From positions 62,001 to 126,000 of the forward strand of contig NZ_JACICC010000006.1 of the NCBI RefSeq assembly GCF_014195635.1: 64,000 bases of DNA. Reading direction: 5' to 3'. This DNA is from Pseudochelatococcus contaminans. Its GTDB lineage: Bacteria; Pseudomonadota; Alphaproteobacteria; Rhizobiales; Beijerinckiaceae. Positions within the stretch are counted from its first letter, which is position 1, and each line of letters begins with the position of its first letter. Positions 45,793 to 53,888 of the stretch are shown here, in pieces. A program made the translations under genes and the position numbers. Under the pieces are notes generated by a model that did no database searches, was not told the origin of the DNA, and was given only the letters and a program-made list of their open reading frames with translations.

Positions 45793-46509
45793 ATGAGCAC
45801 GCGCGGTAGGGATGCCGGTATCGGCAATGAGAATGAAGGCAATCTGCCCGGACGCAGGGCGGGGCTTTTGGATCGCAGGTCGTTTCTGTTCGGCTCCGCT
45901 GCCGGTGTTGGCGCGCTTGGGCTGGCAGGGTGCGCGACGTCGTCAGACCGCTTTATGAGTTATGCCGAGGCGGAGCAGGTCTATGGACCAGTGCCGCACG
46001 AAAAATTCCCCATTCCGGCGGTTGATGTCCGGAAGGTGGATCCGAAATACTTCCGCCGGACGGTTCGCTTCGATACGAAGGAAGAGCCGGGTACGATCAT
46101 CGTCGATCCGGGCAATTACTATGTCTACCGCGTTGAAGGCGAGGGAACGGCGACGCGCTATGGCGCCAATGTCGGCCGCGCGGGCTTCCTGTGGAACGGC
46201 GACGCTTACATTGGGCGCAAGGCCGAGTGGCCGATCTGGACGCCGCCGAGGGAGATGATCCTGCGTCAGCCGGAAGCGGCCCAATATGCGCGCGGCATGC
46301 CTGGGGGCCTCGATAACCCGCTCGGCGCCCGCACGCTTTATCTCTACCAGAACGGCGTTTACACTCTCTACACGATCTATGCCAGCAGCGCGCCGGAGAC
46401 GATCGGCTCGGGGGTGACAAGCGGCTGTGTCGGTCTCCTCAGTCAGGATATGATCGATCTTTATAATAAAACGCCCGTGAAGACGAAAGTGATCGTTCTG
46501 CCGGCATAA
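45793..46509 (+). CDS. L,D-transpeptidase-like lipoprotein with altered active site
   Basis: 238 residues from the ATG at 45793. A twin-arginine pair (DRRSFLFG) leads to a lipobox LAGC with Cys47, so a Tat-exported lipoprotein is likely. The YkuD (ErfK/YbiS) fold follows: QPEAAQYARGMPGGLDNPLG and YLYQNGVYTLYTIYASS. The nucleophile Cys212 is kept in TSGCVGLLSQ, but the usual catalytic His (as in IHGT) is Tyr196 here and the usual Arg of SGCIR is Gly. Active members cross-link peptidoglycan through L,D bonds; this one may be inactive or changed in role. It stands alone. Confidence 0.85.
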   Translation: MSTRGRDAGIGNENEGNLPGRRAGLLDRRSFLFGSAAGVGALGLAGCATSSDRFMSYAEAEQVYGPVPHEKFPIPAVDVRKVDPKYFRRTVRFDTKEEPGTIIVDPGNYYVYRVEGEGTATRYGANVGRAGFLWNGDAYIGRKAEWPIWTPPREMILRQPEAAQYARGMPGGLDNPLGARTLYLYQNGVYTLYTIYASSAPETIGSGVTSGCVGLLSQDMIDLYNKTPVKTKVIVLPA

Positions 46510-46947
46510 TCCGCAGGATCGCTACAACCCAACCTGTTCGATTTCCGTGTGCCGGTTTCCACCGATGCACGGGAGCCGTGATTTTGCGGGAGGATATGCG
46601 CTGGGCAAAATCCTGCCTCGGTGCAAAGCATGTCAGGGAAGGCGTACACTCCGCGACAGACCTCGCACAGGCGTGAGCACAAAGCTCCATGCTACCAAGT
46701 GATAAAGCAAACCACTTGCATGCCTCATAGTCTTTGCCATACTTATCGCAATTGATATAATAACATGCATAGTGAATTACATATATATTTTGTTTAATCG
46801 ATGGAAATTATTGATTTGTGCAAATACAAGCCTGTATCGAGGCGCTTGGATTGGATGGTTTTCTTGATATATTGACCCGGTTTCCAAGCGCTAGATTTCT
46901 GCGAGATGCGGGATACTGCGCGTCCTGTCTCCTCGAAGGGAACCCTG
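46510..46947. other. 438-base gap upstream of the AraC regulator
   Basis: GATTTTGC ... GCAAAATC inverted repeat at 46577-46609, possibly a weak terminator after the transpeptidase. The stretch 46735-46830 is AT-rich (TGATATAATAACATGCAT) and probably contains the AraC promoter. No gene seen. Confidence 0.35.
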
Positions 46948-47973
46948 ATGACGAGAGAGGTTTTTATCTCTACGGAACTGGTCGAGGAAGATCAGCGTAC
47001 CGACCTGTGGCGCGAGATCAGCAGGCCCATGTTCGAGGCTTTGCCCCATTCGGACGACAGAGGTTTATTCTTGTCCGGATCGGTCAGAGCTGTGCCGGTC
47101 GGTTCTCTGATGACGGCACGTTCCATTTTCAACCGGCAGCGATACAATAAGGACCGGCGCTTTATTCTCAATAGCGGCCTCGATAGCTATCTCGTCCAAC
47201 TCGTAACATCTGGAGAGTTGGCGGGGGACTTCAACGGCGTCCGGGCTTCTGCGGGGCCCGGAGACATTCTCATTCTGGATTTATCCCAGCCCCTCAAGAA
47301 CCAGGTGACGGAGGGGTCGCGGGTCAATATCGTCATTCCGCGCCAGCCGCTGGAAAAAGCTGTCAGCGGTAGAAATCTGCATGGCACGGTTCTCAAGAGG
47401 CACTGGCCCGTCACGCAATTAGTCATGACGTATCTGACGGGGCTGCACTCCGTCGGCACGCAATTATCGACCTTCGAGGCAGATGCGGCTCATGAGGCCG
47501 CTGTTACATTGATGGCCGCTGCCTTGAAAAACGATGAATTGGAGGCAGCAGGCAGTCACTCTGTACTCAAGATTGCGTTGCAGCAGCGGATTGTGACTTT
47601 TATCGATCAGAACATCAATTTGCCGGATCTGTCGCCCGAAACCATCATGCGTCGTTTTCATGTGTCCCGTTCTCATCTATACCGGACATTCGCCGATGAT
47701 GGCGGGATCGCAAAAGTGCTGCGCGATAAACGTCTGGATGCTGCGTTTGTGGAACTGACGCGCAGGGATTCCGCTGCTCTCTCGATCACAGAGATCAGCT
47801 ACAGATTCGGTTTTTCCAGCAGCAATCAATTTCTCAGGGGGTTCCGTGCGCGTTTTGGTATAACGCCAAGTCAGGCGAGGCAGGAAAGACAGGCATTACA
47901 TTTGGAAAAAGCAGAGGGAAGCGCTCATCTCCTGAATTATTTTGCGACGCTTCGTGAGCGCGTCATTAAATAA
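46948..47973 (+). CDS. AraC family transcriptional regulator
   Basis: 341 residues from the ATG at 46948 (AAGGG 7 bases upstream). The N-terminal half is an AraC_binding_2/FeaR-type sensing domain (LVQLVTSGELAGDFNGVRAS, GPGDILILDLSQP). The C-terminal 100 residues carry two helix-turn-helix units: MRRFHVSRSHLYRTFADDGG and ITEISYRFGFSSSNQFLRGF. GC content is visibly lower than in its neighbours and it is flanked by AT-rich DNA, hinting at acquisition. No adjacent target operon is obvious. Confidence 0.88.
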   Translation: MTREVFISTELVEEDQRTDLWREISRPMFEALPHSDDRGLFLSGSVRAVPVGSLMTARSIFNRQRYNKDRRFILNSGLDSYLVQLVTSGELAGDFNGVRASAGPGDILILDLSQPLKNQVTEGSRVNIVIPRQPLEKAVSGRNLHGTVLKRHWPVTQLVMTYLTGLHSVGTQLSTFEADAAHEAAVTLMAAALKNDELEAAGSHSVLKIALQQRIVTFIDQNINLPDLSPETIMRRFHVSRSHLYRTFADDGGIAKVLRDKRLDAAFVELTRRDSAALSITEISYRFGFSSSNQFLRGFRARFGITPSQARQERQALHLEKAEGSAHLLNYFATLRERVIK

Positions 47974-48192
47974 AATTAGAAAAATATGATCGGATACAGT
48001 ATTTTTTTATTTTTGTATTTTATATCAATTTAATTTTGACAATGTAAATTTTGCAATAAAAATGAATATTTTACGTTGGTGTGAGTTTTATTTCGTTTAG
48101 TAATTCGTGTCTGCACGCCGTTGAAGCGCGGGCATGGTCTGAATTTGGATTATGAGCGGCACGTCGTCGCTACTCGTCATCATTATATGACT
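47974..48192. other. AT-rich gene-free stretch with candidate promoter
   Basis: TTGACA at 48036-48041 followed about 16 bases later by an A/T-rich -10-like AATAAAAAT. With the tandem terminators that follow it could define a short transcript of about 170 bases. No protein-coding frame seen. Confidence 0.3.
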
Positions 48193-48241
48193 CGGTCTGA
48201 TCAAACCGTTTTTTAATCACAGACAGGGTTGTCTGTTTTTT
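48193..48241 (+). terminator. two tandem rho-independent terminators
   Basis: First: CGGT / ACCG stem (48193-48208) then six T. Second: ACAGAC / GTCTGT stem with AGGGTT loop (48219-48236) then a T-run to 48241. Both point along the plus strand, more than 200 bases after the AraC stop. Confidence 0.65.
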
Positions 48242-48543
48242 GGCGAATTTGGCGCTGAATTACCATTATCATGCAACGATTCTCAATTTCCACAGGGGCG
48301 GATGATGTTTTCTGTCGTGGCGCCGGCTGCTGAATCGTCCCTGTGTCTCATTTTTATCGGCGTTATGTTCCAATTCCCGAGTAGATATATGAACTAAAGA
48401 GGCGCTGCATTTTTATATTTATTTTCTTATGTAATTAATTAATTTCAATCATAAATTAGTAAATAGATTTAAGTTTAAAAATTGTATAAGAAATATATTC
48501 ATTTTTTATTATTATAGAATAAATCTCAAATACATATTGAATT
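48242..48543. other. AT-rich gene-free stretch
   Basis: Very AT-rich, above all 48395-48540. No gene, repeat or structure that I can support. Confidence 0.3.
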
Positions 48544-48573
48544 TTGACAATCAGAGCGGGCGTATTCTATTTA
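48544..48573 (+). promoter_or_regulatory. candidate promoter for a small exported ORF
   Basis: TTGACA at 48544-48549, 18-base spacer, TATTTA at 48568-48573; the small ORF starts about 80 bases downstream. Confidence 0.35.
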
Positions 48574-48655
48574 GATTCATGCTGATTTTGGTGGTGGGTT
48601 CGAAATCCGCTGCTGTGGATGTTGTTTTTCGACCAATTATCGCGAGATGTAGCAA

Positions 48656-48874
48656 ATGCGTAAGTTTTCTCCCCTTGCAAAACCCAGAGTGTCCAGCCCC
48701 TTACTGGAAAGTATCGCCATTCTGTCTCTTCTTGTCGGCATGGTGCATGTGATCACGCCGGCAGATGCACAGACTCATATCAACAGGAGCGCCTCTCTGG
48801 TCACATCCGGGCAGGTGTGGTCTAACGCGTTTTCAAGCAAAGCGGATGCTGCTTTGCGTGAAGAAAACGCTTAA
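48656..48874 (+). CDS. small ORF with signal peptide, tail made of a palindromic repeat
   Basis: 72 codons: a basic start (RKFSPLAKPR), a hydrophobic stretch (SIAILSLLVGMVHVI) and a plausible cut after ADAQ, then about 20 residues before the frame enters the palindromic repeat, which supplies the last 16 or so residues and the stop. It may be the start of an exported protein cut short by repeat insertion, or a small gene of its own. No family recognised. Confidence 0.3.
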   Translation: MRKFSPLAKPRVSSPLLESIAILSLLVGMVHVITPADAQTHINRSASLVTSGQVWSNAFSSKADAALREENA

Positions 48875-48925
48875 AACCAATAAGATAGAGCATTTCTGCG
48901 TTTCAACGAAATGCCGAAATGCTCC
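48827..48925. repeat. two-part palindromic repeat, copy B
   Basis: GCGTTTTC ... GAAAACGC palindrome with inner AGCAAAG/CTTTGC (48827-48870), then GAGCATTTC ... GAAATGCTC palindrome (to 48925). Reverse orientation compared with copy A. Confidence 0.75.
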
Positions 48926-49012
48926 AGGTCGTGACCTGAGCCTCTGAACTTTCTCCAGATTTTTGCAGACTCCATCGTATCAAGGAGACGCACGGCATAC
49001 GGAAGGAGGCGC

Positions 49013-49128
49013 TCACGCTTCACGGACGAGCAGATCATCGGAATGCTGAACATGCGATGCCGGATCGGCAGGGCATCGTCATGAACCTGAAGAAGATGCG
49101 TCGCCTCTCCATGCCTCGTTGCGTTGTT
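49013..49128 (+). mobile_element. IS3-family transposase remnant
   Basis: Frame 49013 reads SRFTDEQIIGMLN, the start of an IS3-family OrfA helix-turn-helix protein. Soon after, the same stretch reads RQGIVMNLKKMRRLS, which resembles OrfB (usually MNLKKxRRLYREE). The join implies that most of the element was deleted. No terminal inverted repeats were recognised. Confidence 0.6.
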
Positions 49129-49454
49129 AACATGCTGGCTATGCTAAGTTTTGGCCCCGCTTTTCCTTCTGCTGATGCACTTTATGCCTGCCGCATTCGG
49201 CATGCGATGTAAGCTGGCTCATGCATATCGTATTTCCAATTCCGGTGCAGTTTGCCCGTACCGGAACTGACGGGCGTTGATGTCGTCGATGCCCGACAGC
49301 GCGTCGGTCAGGTAAGCTGGAATCGCTGTGCTTTGCGGGCTGCCTTGTCACCAATCTTCTTGAATTCCGGAAGCCTGCCAAGATGCACTCCGAGACACCC
49401 CGCTCATGGCGTCAATGCAACATAAAGAAATGTTTATGTATGGTGGCTGTCTTT
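49129..49454. other. gap after the IS3 remnant
   Basis: Mixed composition. A minus-strand open frame (49139-49381) includes ARKAQRFQLTYLTDALSGI-like wording in a shifted frame, possibly a worn gene, but no family can be named. Nothing else seen. Confidence 0.2.
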
Positions 49455-49736
49455 CTACATCGCCCCAATCAGAATGAGGCGGCCCGGCTCCAGAACGCGG
49501 ATAGCGTGGGACATGCCTGCCGGAACCAAAAGATAGTCACCTGCGGCGCAAGTTTGCTCACTGCCCTCCAGTCGCACGGCAAAACGGCCGGAGAGGACGA
49601 CCGCGAATTCGTCCGTTTCAGCTGCATGGGCGGGGATGTCGCCCGATACCTGCGCATCGATAATTGTCATGGCGCCAAGCTGCCCCACGACCTCACCGCG
49701 AAAGCCCGGCCCTTTGATGATCGGCTTGTCACTCAT
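49455..49736 (-). CDS. small cupin protein
   Basis: 93 residues forming one cupin barrel: AETDEFAVVLSGRFAVRLEG and AGDYLLVPAGMSHAIRVLEP match the two cupin motifs, with metal-ligand histidines partly replaced (His only in SHAIR and AHAAE). The ATG overlaps the methyltransferase stop (ATGA). Function unknown; last gene of a siderophore-uptake operon. Confidence 0.8.
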   Translation of the reverse strand: MSDKPIIKGPGFRGEVVGQLGAMTIIDAQVSGDIPAHAAETDEFAVVLSGRFAVRLEGSEQTCAAGDYLLVPAGMSHAIRVLEPGRLILIGAM

Positions 49737-50365
49737 GCTCTGTTGTCCCTTTCTGCTATGAACAGGAAGCCGGTGCCGGAAACCTGCACTGTTTCAACAG
49801 GCGTGAGGCCGGCTTTCATGGCCCAATCGGCGAGGATGTCCGGTGTGTCGAACCGCATATTGTCCGCCATGCTGCGGGAGAAGCGCGCGATCTGCGGCCT
49901 GAACTCGGGCGGCACCGTGACAACCGCAACCCGGCCGCCCGGTTTCAGCACCCGGCTCATTTCGCGCAGGCTATCCTGCGGTTGCGGAAAGAAGAAAAAA
50001 GCGTTCAGGCAATAAACCTTGTCGACCACGGCATCGGCCACCGGCAGGTTCGCGGCATCGGCCTGTTGCAATGTCAGGCGTCCCTCGGCAATGGCGTTGG
50101 CGTTTAGCCGGCCGGTGTTTGCGATCATATCCGGGCTATGGTCGATGCCGATGGCGCGGCAGCCGCAAGCCAGCGCCCGCTTCAGAAACACCCCGCCGCC
50201 ACAGCCGACTTCAAGGATCGTATCCGTCGGGCGGGGCGGTAGATGTCGCAGCGTAAGGTCGAAACCGGCCTTGTGGCCAAACGGGAAGCGATAGAACAGG
50301 TAGCCGAGCAACCCGCCCGGCCTGCGGGCAATACGGTCGATCAGCGTGGGAGAGAGCGAAATCAT
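49733..50365 (-). CDS. class I SAM-dependent methyltransferase
   Basis: 210 residues, Methyltransf_11 type: ILEVGCGGGVFLKRAL near residue 50, acidic GIDHSPDMI, and MSRVLKPGGRVAVVTVP. Lies 60 bases after the permease gene and overlaps the cupin gene. It may modify an imported siderophore or its breakdown product, which is inference from position. Confidence 0.85.
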   Translation of the reverse strand: MISLSPTLIDRIARRPGGLLGYLFYRFPFGHKAGFDLTLRHLPPRPTDTILEVGCGGGVFLKRALACGCRAIGIDHSPDMIANTGRLNANAIAEGRLTLQQADAANLPVADAVVDKVYCLNAFFFFPQPQDSLREMSRVLKPGGRVAVVTVPPEFRPQIARFSRSMADNMRFDTPDILADWAMKAGLTPVETVQVSGTGFLFIAERDNRA

Positions 50366-50425
50366 GGAATGAGCGTCTATAGCTGGAGATATGGAAACAG
50401 CGTGATGGAAACCGCGCAGGCGTCT

Positions 50426-51676
50426 TCAACGGCCCACGGGAATGGAGCGCGCCGCGCGGGAGACGAACACAACCGCAAACAGAAGCGCCACCACAGCCCC
50501 GGCAAAAGTGGGGGCGTAGCCCGAGCGTCCGGCGATCCAGACCACCAGTCCGGCGATCACCATTTCACCCATGATATTGGCGCTTTGAACCACGGTGACA
50601 TCCGTGCCCGCTTGCTTGCCGGCGCCGCCGAAAGCCATGATGATGGTAGCTGCCGACACGGCGATAAGTCCGCTCGCCACTGACAGTAAACCGATGGCAA
50701 CCAGCACCACGGGCCAGCTTGCGGGCAGAACTGCGGCGGCGATCAGCCCCCAGATGACGAACGAGAATGCCGCTGTCAGCATGCCGGCGACCATGGTGCT
50801 CCAGCGGTTGCGAGCCGTCAGCACGCTGCCGAGCGGGCAGCCGATCACCATCATGATGATGCCGCTGATGGTTGAGACAAGCCCGGTATTGCCGATAGAC
50901 CAGCCATTATCGACAAGGAAGATCTTGCTGACGCTCAAGCCGCCTGCGTGCGCGCCGCCGTAGATGAAGGCGAGGACAAGCAGCAGGAATATTCCGGGGC
51001 GTCGAAAAGTATCTGTCAGACGCGCGCGGGGTGTTTCTTGTCGCTGGCGCGCTGGTTCGCGCCATAGCAACGCGATGGCGACGGACAGCAGGGGGAAAAG
51101 AGCGAGCAGCAGAAATACGCCGCTTTGGCCCAGGCTATCGGAAGCCATCAGCACGCCGCCGCCACCCACCATGAAGCCGGCCATCAGGCCGCCGATCTGC
51201 AACGCGTTCGCCTGTGCCAGTCCGCGCCCGGCAAGCTGTTCTGCGGCGAGGCCATCGGTTGCGGTGTCTTGCGTCGCGCTGGCGATGGAGCCGATGACAA
51301 GAAGGGCGACTGCGAGCCAAAACCCGGCACCCTCGAAGGACACGAAGCCAAGCATGACGAGGCACAGCACCATGATCGCCTGCATGGGCACGATCCAGCT
51401 TTTGCGCCGTCCCAGGCGTGCAGTCCAGACGTTGTCCACCATGGGCGCCCATAGCGGTTTTATGATCCATGGCAGCGCCGCAAGCGGCACCAGCGCAATA
51501 ATATCCATGGATACGCCGCTTTGACGCATTAGCACCGGCACGGCTTCCATGGATAACCCCATGGGCAGGCCCTGGGTGAAATAGAGCGCGCCGATCAGCA
51601 GGAAAAGCCGCGTCCGCCCGCTGGCCGTATCGTCAACCGGCAGGGCGGTGGATGAAGATGCATTCATCATTACCAC
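50426..51676 (-). CDS. MFS siderophore permease, RhtX/FptX-like
   Basis: 416 residues, about 12 membrane spans. ALYFTQGLPMGLSMEAVPVL, IIKPLWAPMVDN and ATQDTATDGLAAEQL match the RhtX/FptX family, which carries ferric rhizobactin 1021 or pyochelin across the inner membrane without an ABC transporter. The start overlaps the stop of the TonB receptor by 7 bases, so the two are translationally coupled. Confidence 0.88.
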   Translation of the reverse strand: MVMMNASSSTALPVDDTASGRTRLFLLIGALYFTQGLPMGLSMEAVPVLMRQSGVSMDIIALVPLAALPWIIKPLWAPMVDNVWTARLGRRKSWIVPMQAIMVLCLVMLGFVSFEGAGFWLAVALLVIGSIASATQDTATDGLAAEQLAGRGLAQANALQIGGLMAGFMVGGGGVLMASDSLGQSGVFLLLALFPLLSVAIALLWREPARQRQETPRARLTDTFRRPGIFLLLVLAFIYGGAHAGGLSVSKIFLVDNGWSIGNTGLVSTISGIIMMVIGCPLGSVLTARNRWSTMVAGMLTAAFSFVIWGLIAAAVLPASWPVVLVAIGLLSVASGLIAVSAATIIMAFGGAGKQAGTDVTVVQSANIMGEMVIAGLVVWIAGRSGYAPTFAGAVVALLFAVVFVSRAARSIPVGR

Positions 51677-53790
51677 TCCCGCGCGACGGTGACGCCGACC
51701 GTGCGGCCGGGTGCGGCAACGCCCATGGGGGTGCCGCTGTAGTTGAAGTAGTTCTTCAGGTAATGCTCGTCCGTGAGGTTCTTGGCCCAGAGAGTTGCTT
51801 TCCAGTCATCCTTCTCGAAGCCGACGTGCGCATCCAGCAGATGCGTGGCGGACTGGCGATAGGAGTTGTCCGAAGTGAAGGAATAGGAACTGCGGAACGC
51901 GTAATCGAGCCCGGCTTTCAGCAGCAGCCCGTTGGCCATCTCGTGGCGGAATAGCAGCCCGGCCGTGGCGCTGTGACGGGGCGCGAAGGGCAGGGGGTTG
52001 CCCGTGTAGTCCATGTCCATGACGGTATCGATGAAATCGTCATATGCCGCATCGGTGTAACCGTAGCCCGCCCGCAGACTGACTCCGCGCACGAGTTCCG
52101 CCGTGGCCTCGACCTCGAAACCCTTCGACGTGGCGGCAGCCGCGTTGCGGTAAACACGTGTGAAGGGCGTCGTATAGATGACCGCCTGCTGGTCTTTCCA
52201 GTCGATGTAGAACAGCGAGGCCGCCAGCGTGAAACGGCCATCGCTGGAGGTCGCCTTCGCGCCGACCTCGTAGGAGGTGGTGAGTTCGGGGTCATAGCGG
52301 TTGGCGGAGCCGTCATCCTCGATATACGGGCTGATGCCGCCGGATTTGTAGCCGCGGCTGATCTTGCCGTAGACGATGTTGCCATCGGAGAAATGGTAAG
52401 TGAGCGAGGCTTCAGGCGAGACATTGGAAAACGACACCGTATCCCGCACCCGGCCCGGCATGCCGAACATGTAGGTGCCGCTGGGTGTCGAGATTTCGCT
52501 CGTCGTTGATTTGTGATCGTAAGTGTAGCGCGCTCCTGCCGTGATCTCCAGCTTTGGCGTGAGGAAATAGCTCGCCTCGCCGAAAACCGAAATCGTATCG
52601 GCTGTCTGCTTGAAGGCGTCGCGGCTCATGAGATCGCGGGGAACTGCGGCAAGATCGAAGTACTGCGTGCCCTCGAACCGCTCGCGCATGTAGAAAACAC
52701 CTGTATTCCAGCGGAAGTGCTCCTGCCCCTCCGGCGATGACAGGCGCAATTCCTGGCTGAACTGCCGCTGCGTATCCTTCTGACCCTGCACGATATATGG
52801 CGTTGGCGTGAAGTCGCCATCCAGGAAGCTCTTCATATGGTAGCTGCGGAAAGCCGTAATCGAGGTCAGCCGCGCGGCGCTGAAATCATGATCGAGACGC
52901 AGCGACACGCCGCCGCTATCCACGCGGTTCTCCGGCTTGAAGTCGTGGTCGGCCCATTTGTTGGAGGCCAGCGGCAGCGGAGCGTACCAGAGGCCGCCGT
53001 CACCCCTATCGCGCGTGTAGTCGCCGATAATCTTGATGCGGGTGTTGTCTCCCACCGCGCCGGCGGCGACAAAGCGCCCGAAAAAGACATCCGTGTCACT
53101 GACGCGGGATTGCGTAGGCAGGTTCCGGATATAGCCCTGATTGCCGCTCCATGCGGCAACGCCCCGTACCGCCAGATCTGTGCCGGTGATGGGGGTTTCG
53201 AACGCGGCCTTGATGCGGCTGTCGAGATGCGTGCCCAGACTTGCCGAAATCTCCCCGCCCGTTCGCTCTCCCGGCTCACGGGAGAGCAGGTTCACGGCCC
53301 CGCCGATGGTATTCTTGCCATAGAGCGTCGATTGGGAGCCGCGAACGATCTCGACCCGCTCCAGATCTTCCAGAATGACCGGGTATCCCAGCGGACGTGC
53401 AAGGTAGACGTCATCGAGGAACATGCCCACAGCCGGTTGCCGGTCGACGCCGCCGGCGATGCCCAGAGACGTGACGCCGCGAATGCTGAGCGGGCCGCCT
53501 TGGCCGTTGAACAACACGTTCGGCGCGCGGAATGCCGCGTCCTCCATCGTGTCGACGCGGCCCTTGCCAAGATCGCTGCCGGGAATCACGGTCACGGAGA
53601 CAGGGGCGTTCTGAATTTTCTCCTCACGCCGGCGCGCCGTGACGGTAATCGCATCCAGCACAAGGGACTGTTCCACGGATTCGGCGGGGGCAGCTTCCTG
53701 TGCTTGCGCCATGCCGGCATCGACGGCGACGATGCCCGTCATCAGAGCCGTGGCGGCACGCAAAATTGAACGACGTCTTTTGATCATCAT
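51670..53790 (-). CDS. TonB-dependent siderophore receptor
   Basis: 706 residues: signal peptide cut near MAQAQ, TonB box around LDAITVTARR, plug domain with LSIRGVTSLGIAGGVDRQPA and VEIVRGSQSTLYGKNTIGGA, and a beta barrel ending in VAREW. General family is FecA/FhuA-like; the partner RhtX-like permease suggests a pyochelin- or hydroxamate-type siderophore. GAGGAA lies 7 bases before the ATG, inside a perfect inverted repeat. Confidence 0.9.
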   Translation of the reverse strand: MMIKRRRSILRAATALMTGIVAVDAGMAQAQEAAPAESVEQSLVLDAITVTARRREEKIQNAPVSVTVIPGSDLGKGRVDTMEDAAFRAPNVLFNGQGGPLSIRGVTSLGIAGGVDRQPAVGMFLDDVYLARPLGYPVILEDLERVEIVRGSQSTLYGKNTIGGAVNLLSREPGERTGGEISASLGTHLDSRIKAAFETPITGTDLAVRGVAAWSGNQGYIRNLPTQSRVSDTDVFFGRFVAAGAVGDNTRIKIIGDYTRDRGDGGLWYAPLPLASNKWADHDFKPENRVDSGGVSLRLDHDFSAARLTSITAFRSYHMKSFLDGDFTPTPYIVQGQKDTQRQFSQELRLSSPEGQEHFRWNTGVFYMRERFEGTQYFDLAAVPRDLMSRDAFKQTADTISVFGEASYFLTPKLEITAGARYTYDHKSTTSEISTPSGTYMFGMPGRVRDTVSFSNVSPEASLTYHFSDGNIVYGKISRGYKSGGISPYIEDDGSANRYDPELTTSYEVGAKATSSDGRFTLAASLFYIDWKDQQAVIYTTPFTRVYRNAAAATSKGFEVEATAELVRGVSLRAGYGYTDAAYDDFIDTVMDMDYTGNPLPFAPRHSATAGLLFRHEMANGLLLKAGLDYAFRSSYSFTSDNSYRQSATHLLDAHVGFEKDDWKATLWAKNLTDEHYLKNYFNYSGTPMGVAAPGRTVGVTVAREW

Positions 53791-53791
53791 T

Positions 53792-53819
53792 GAAATTCCT
53801 CAAATTTATGAGGCATTTC
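53792..53819. promoter_or_regulatory. inverted repeat covering the ribosome site of the siderophore receptor
   Basis: GAAAT-n-CCTCA, six bases, TGAGG-n-ATTTC: a perfect two-part inverted repeat directly next to the receptor start codon. On the minus strand its TGAGG arm includes the Shine-Dalgarno bases. It could be a regulator site or an RNA hairpin that hides the ribosome site. Confidence 0.55.
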
Positions 53820-53888
53820 ATCTGATCGTCGCAGGCAGGACAACCCGCGTCCCGTTCGGGATTGCGGCAAAGTCGTTCGGGAAACGGC

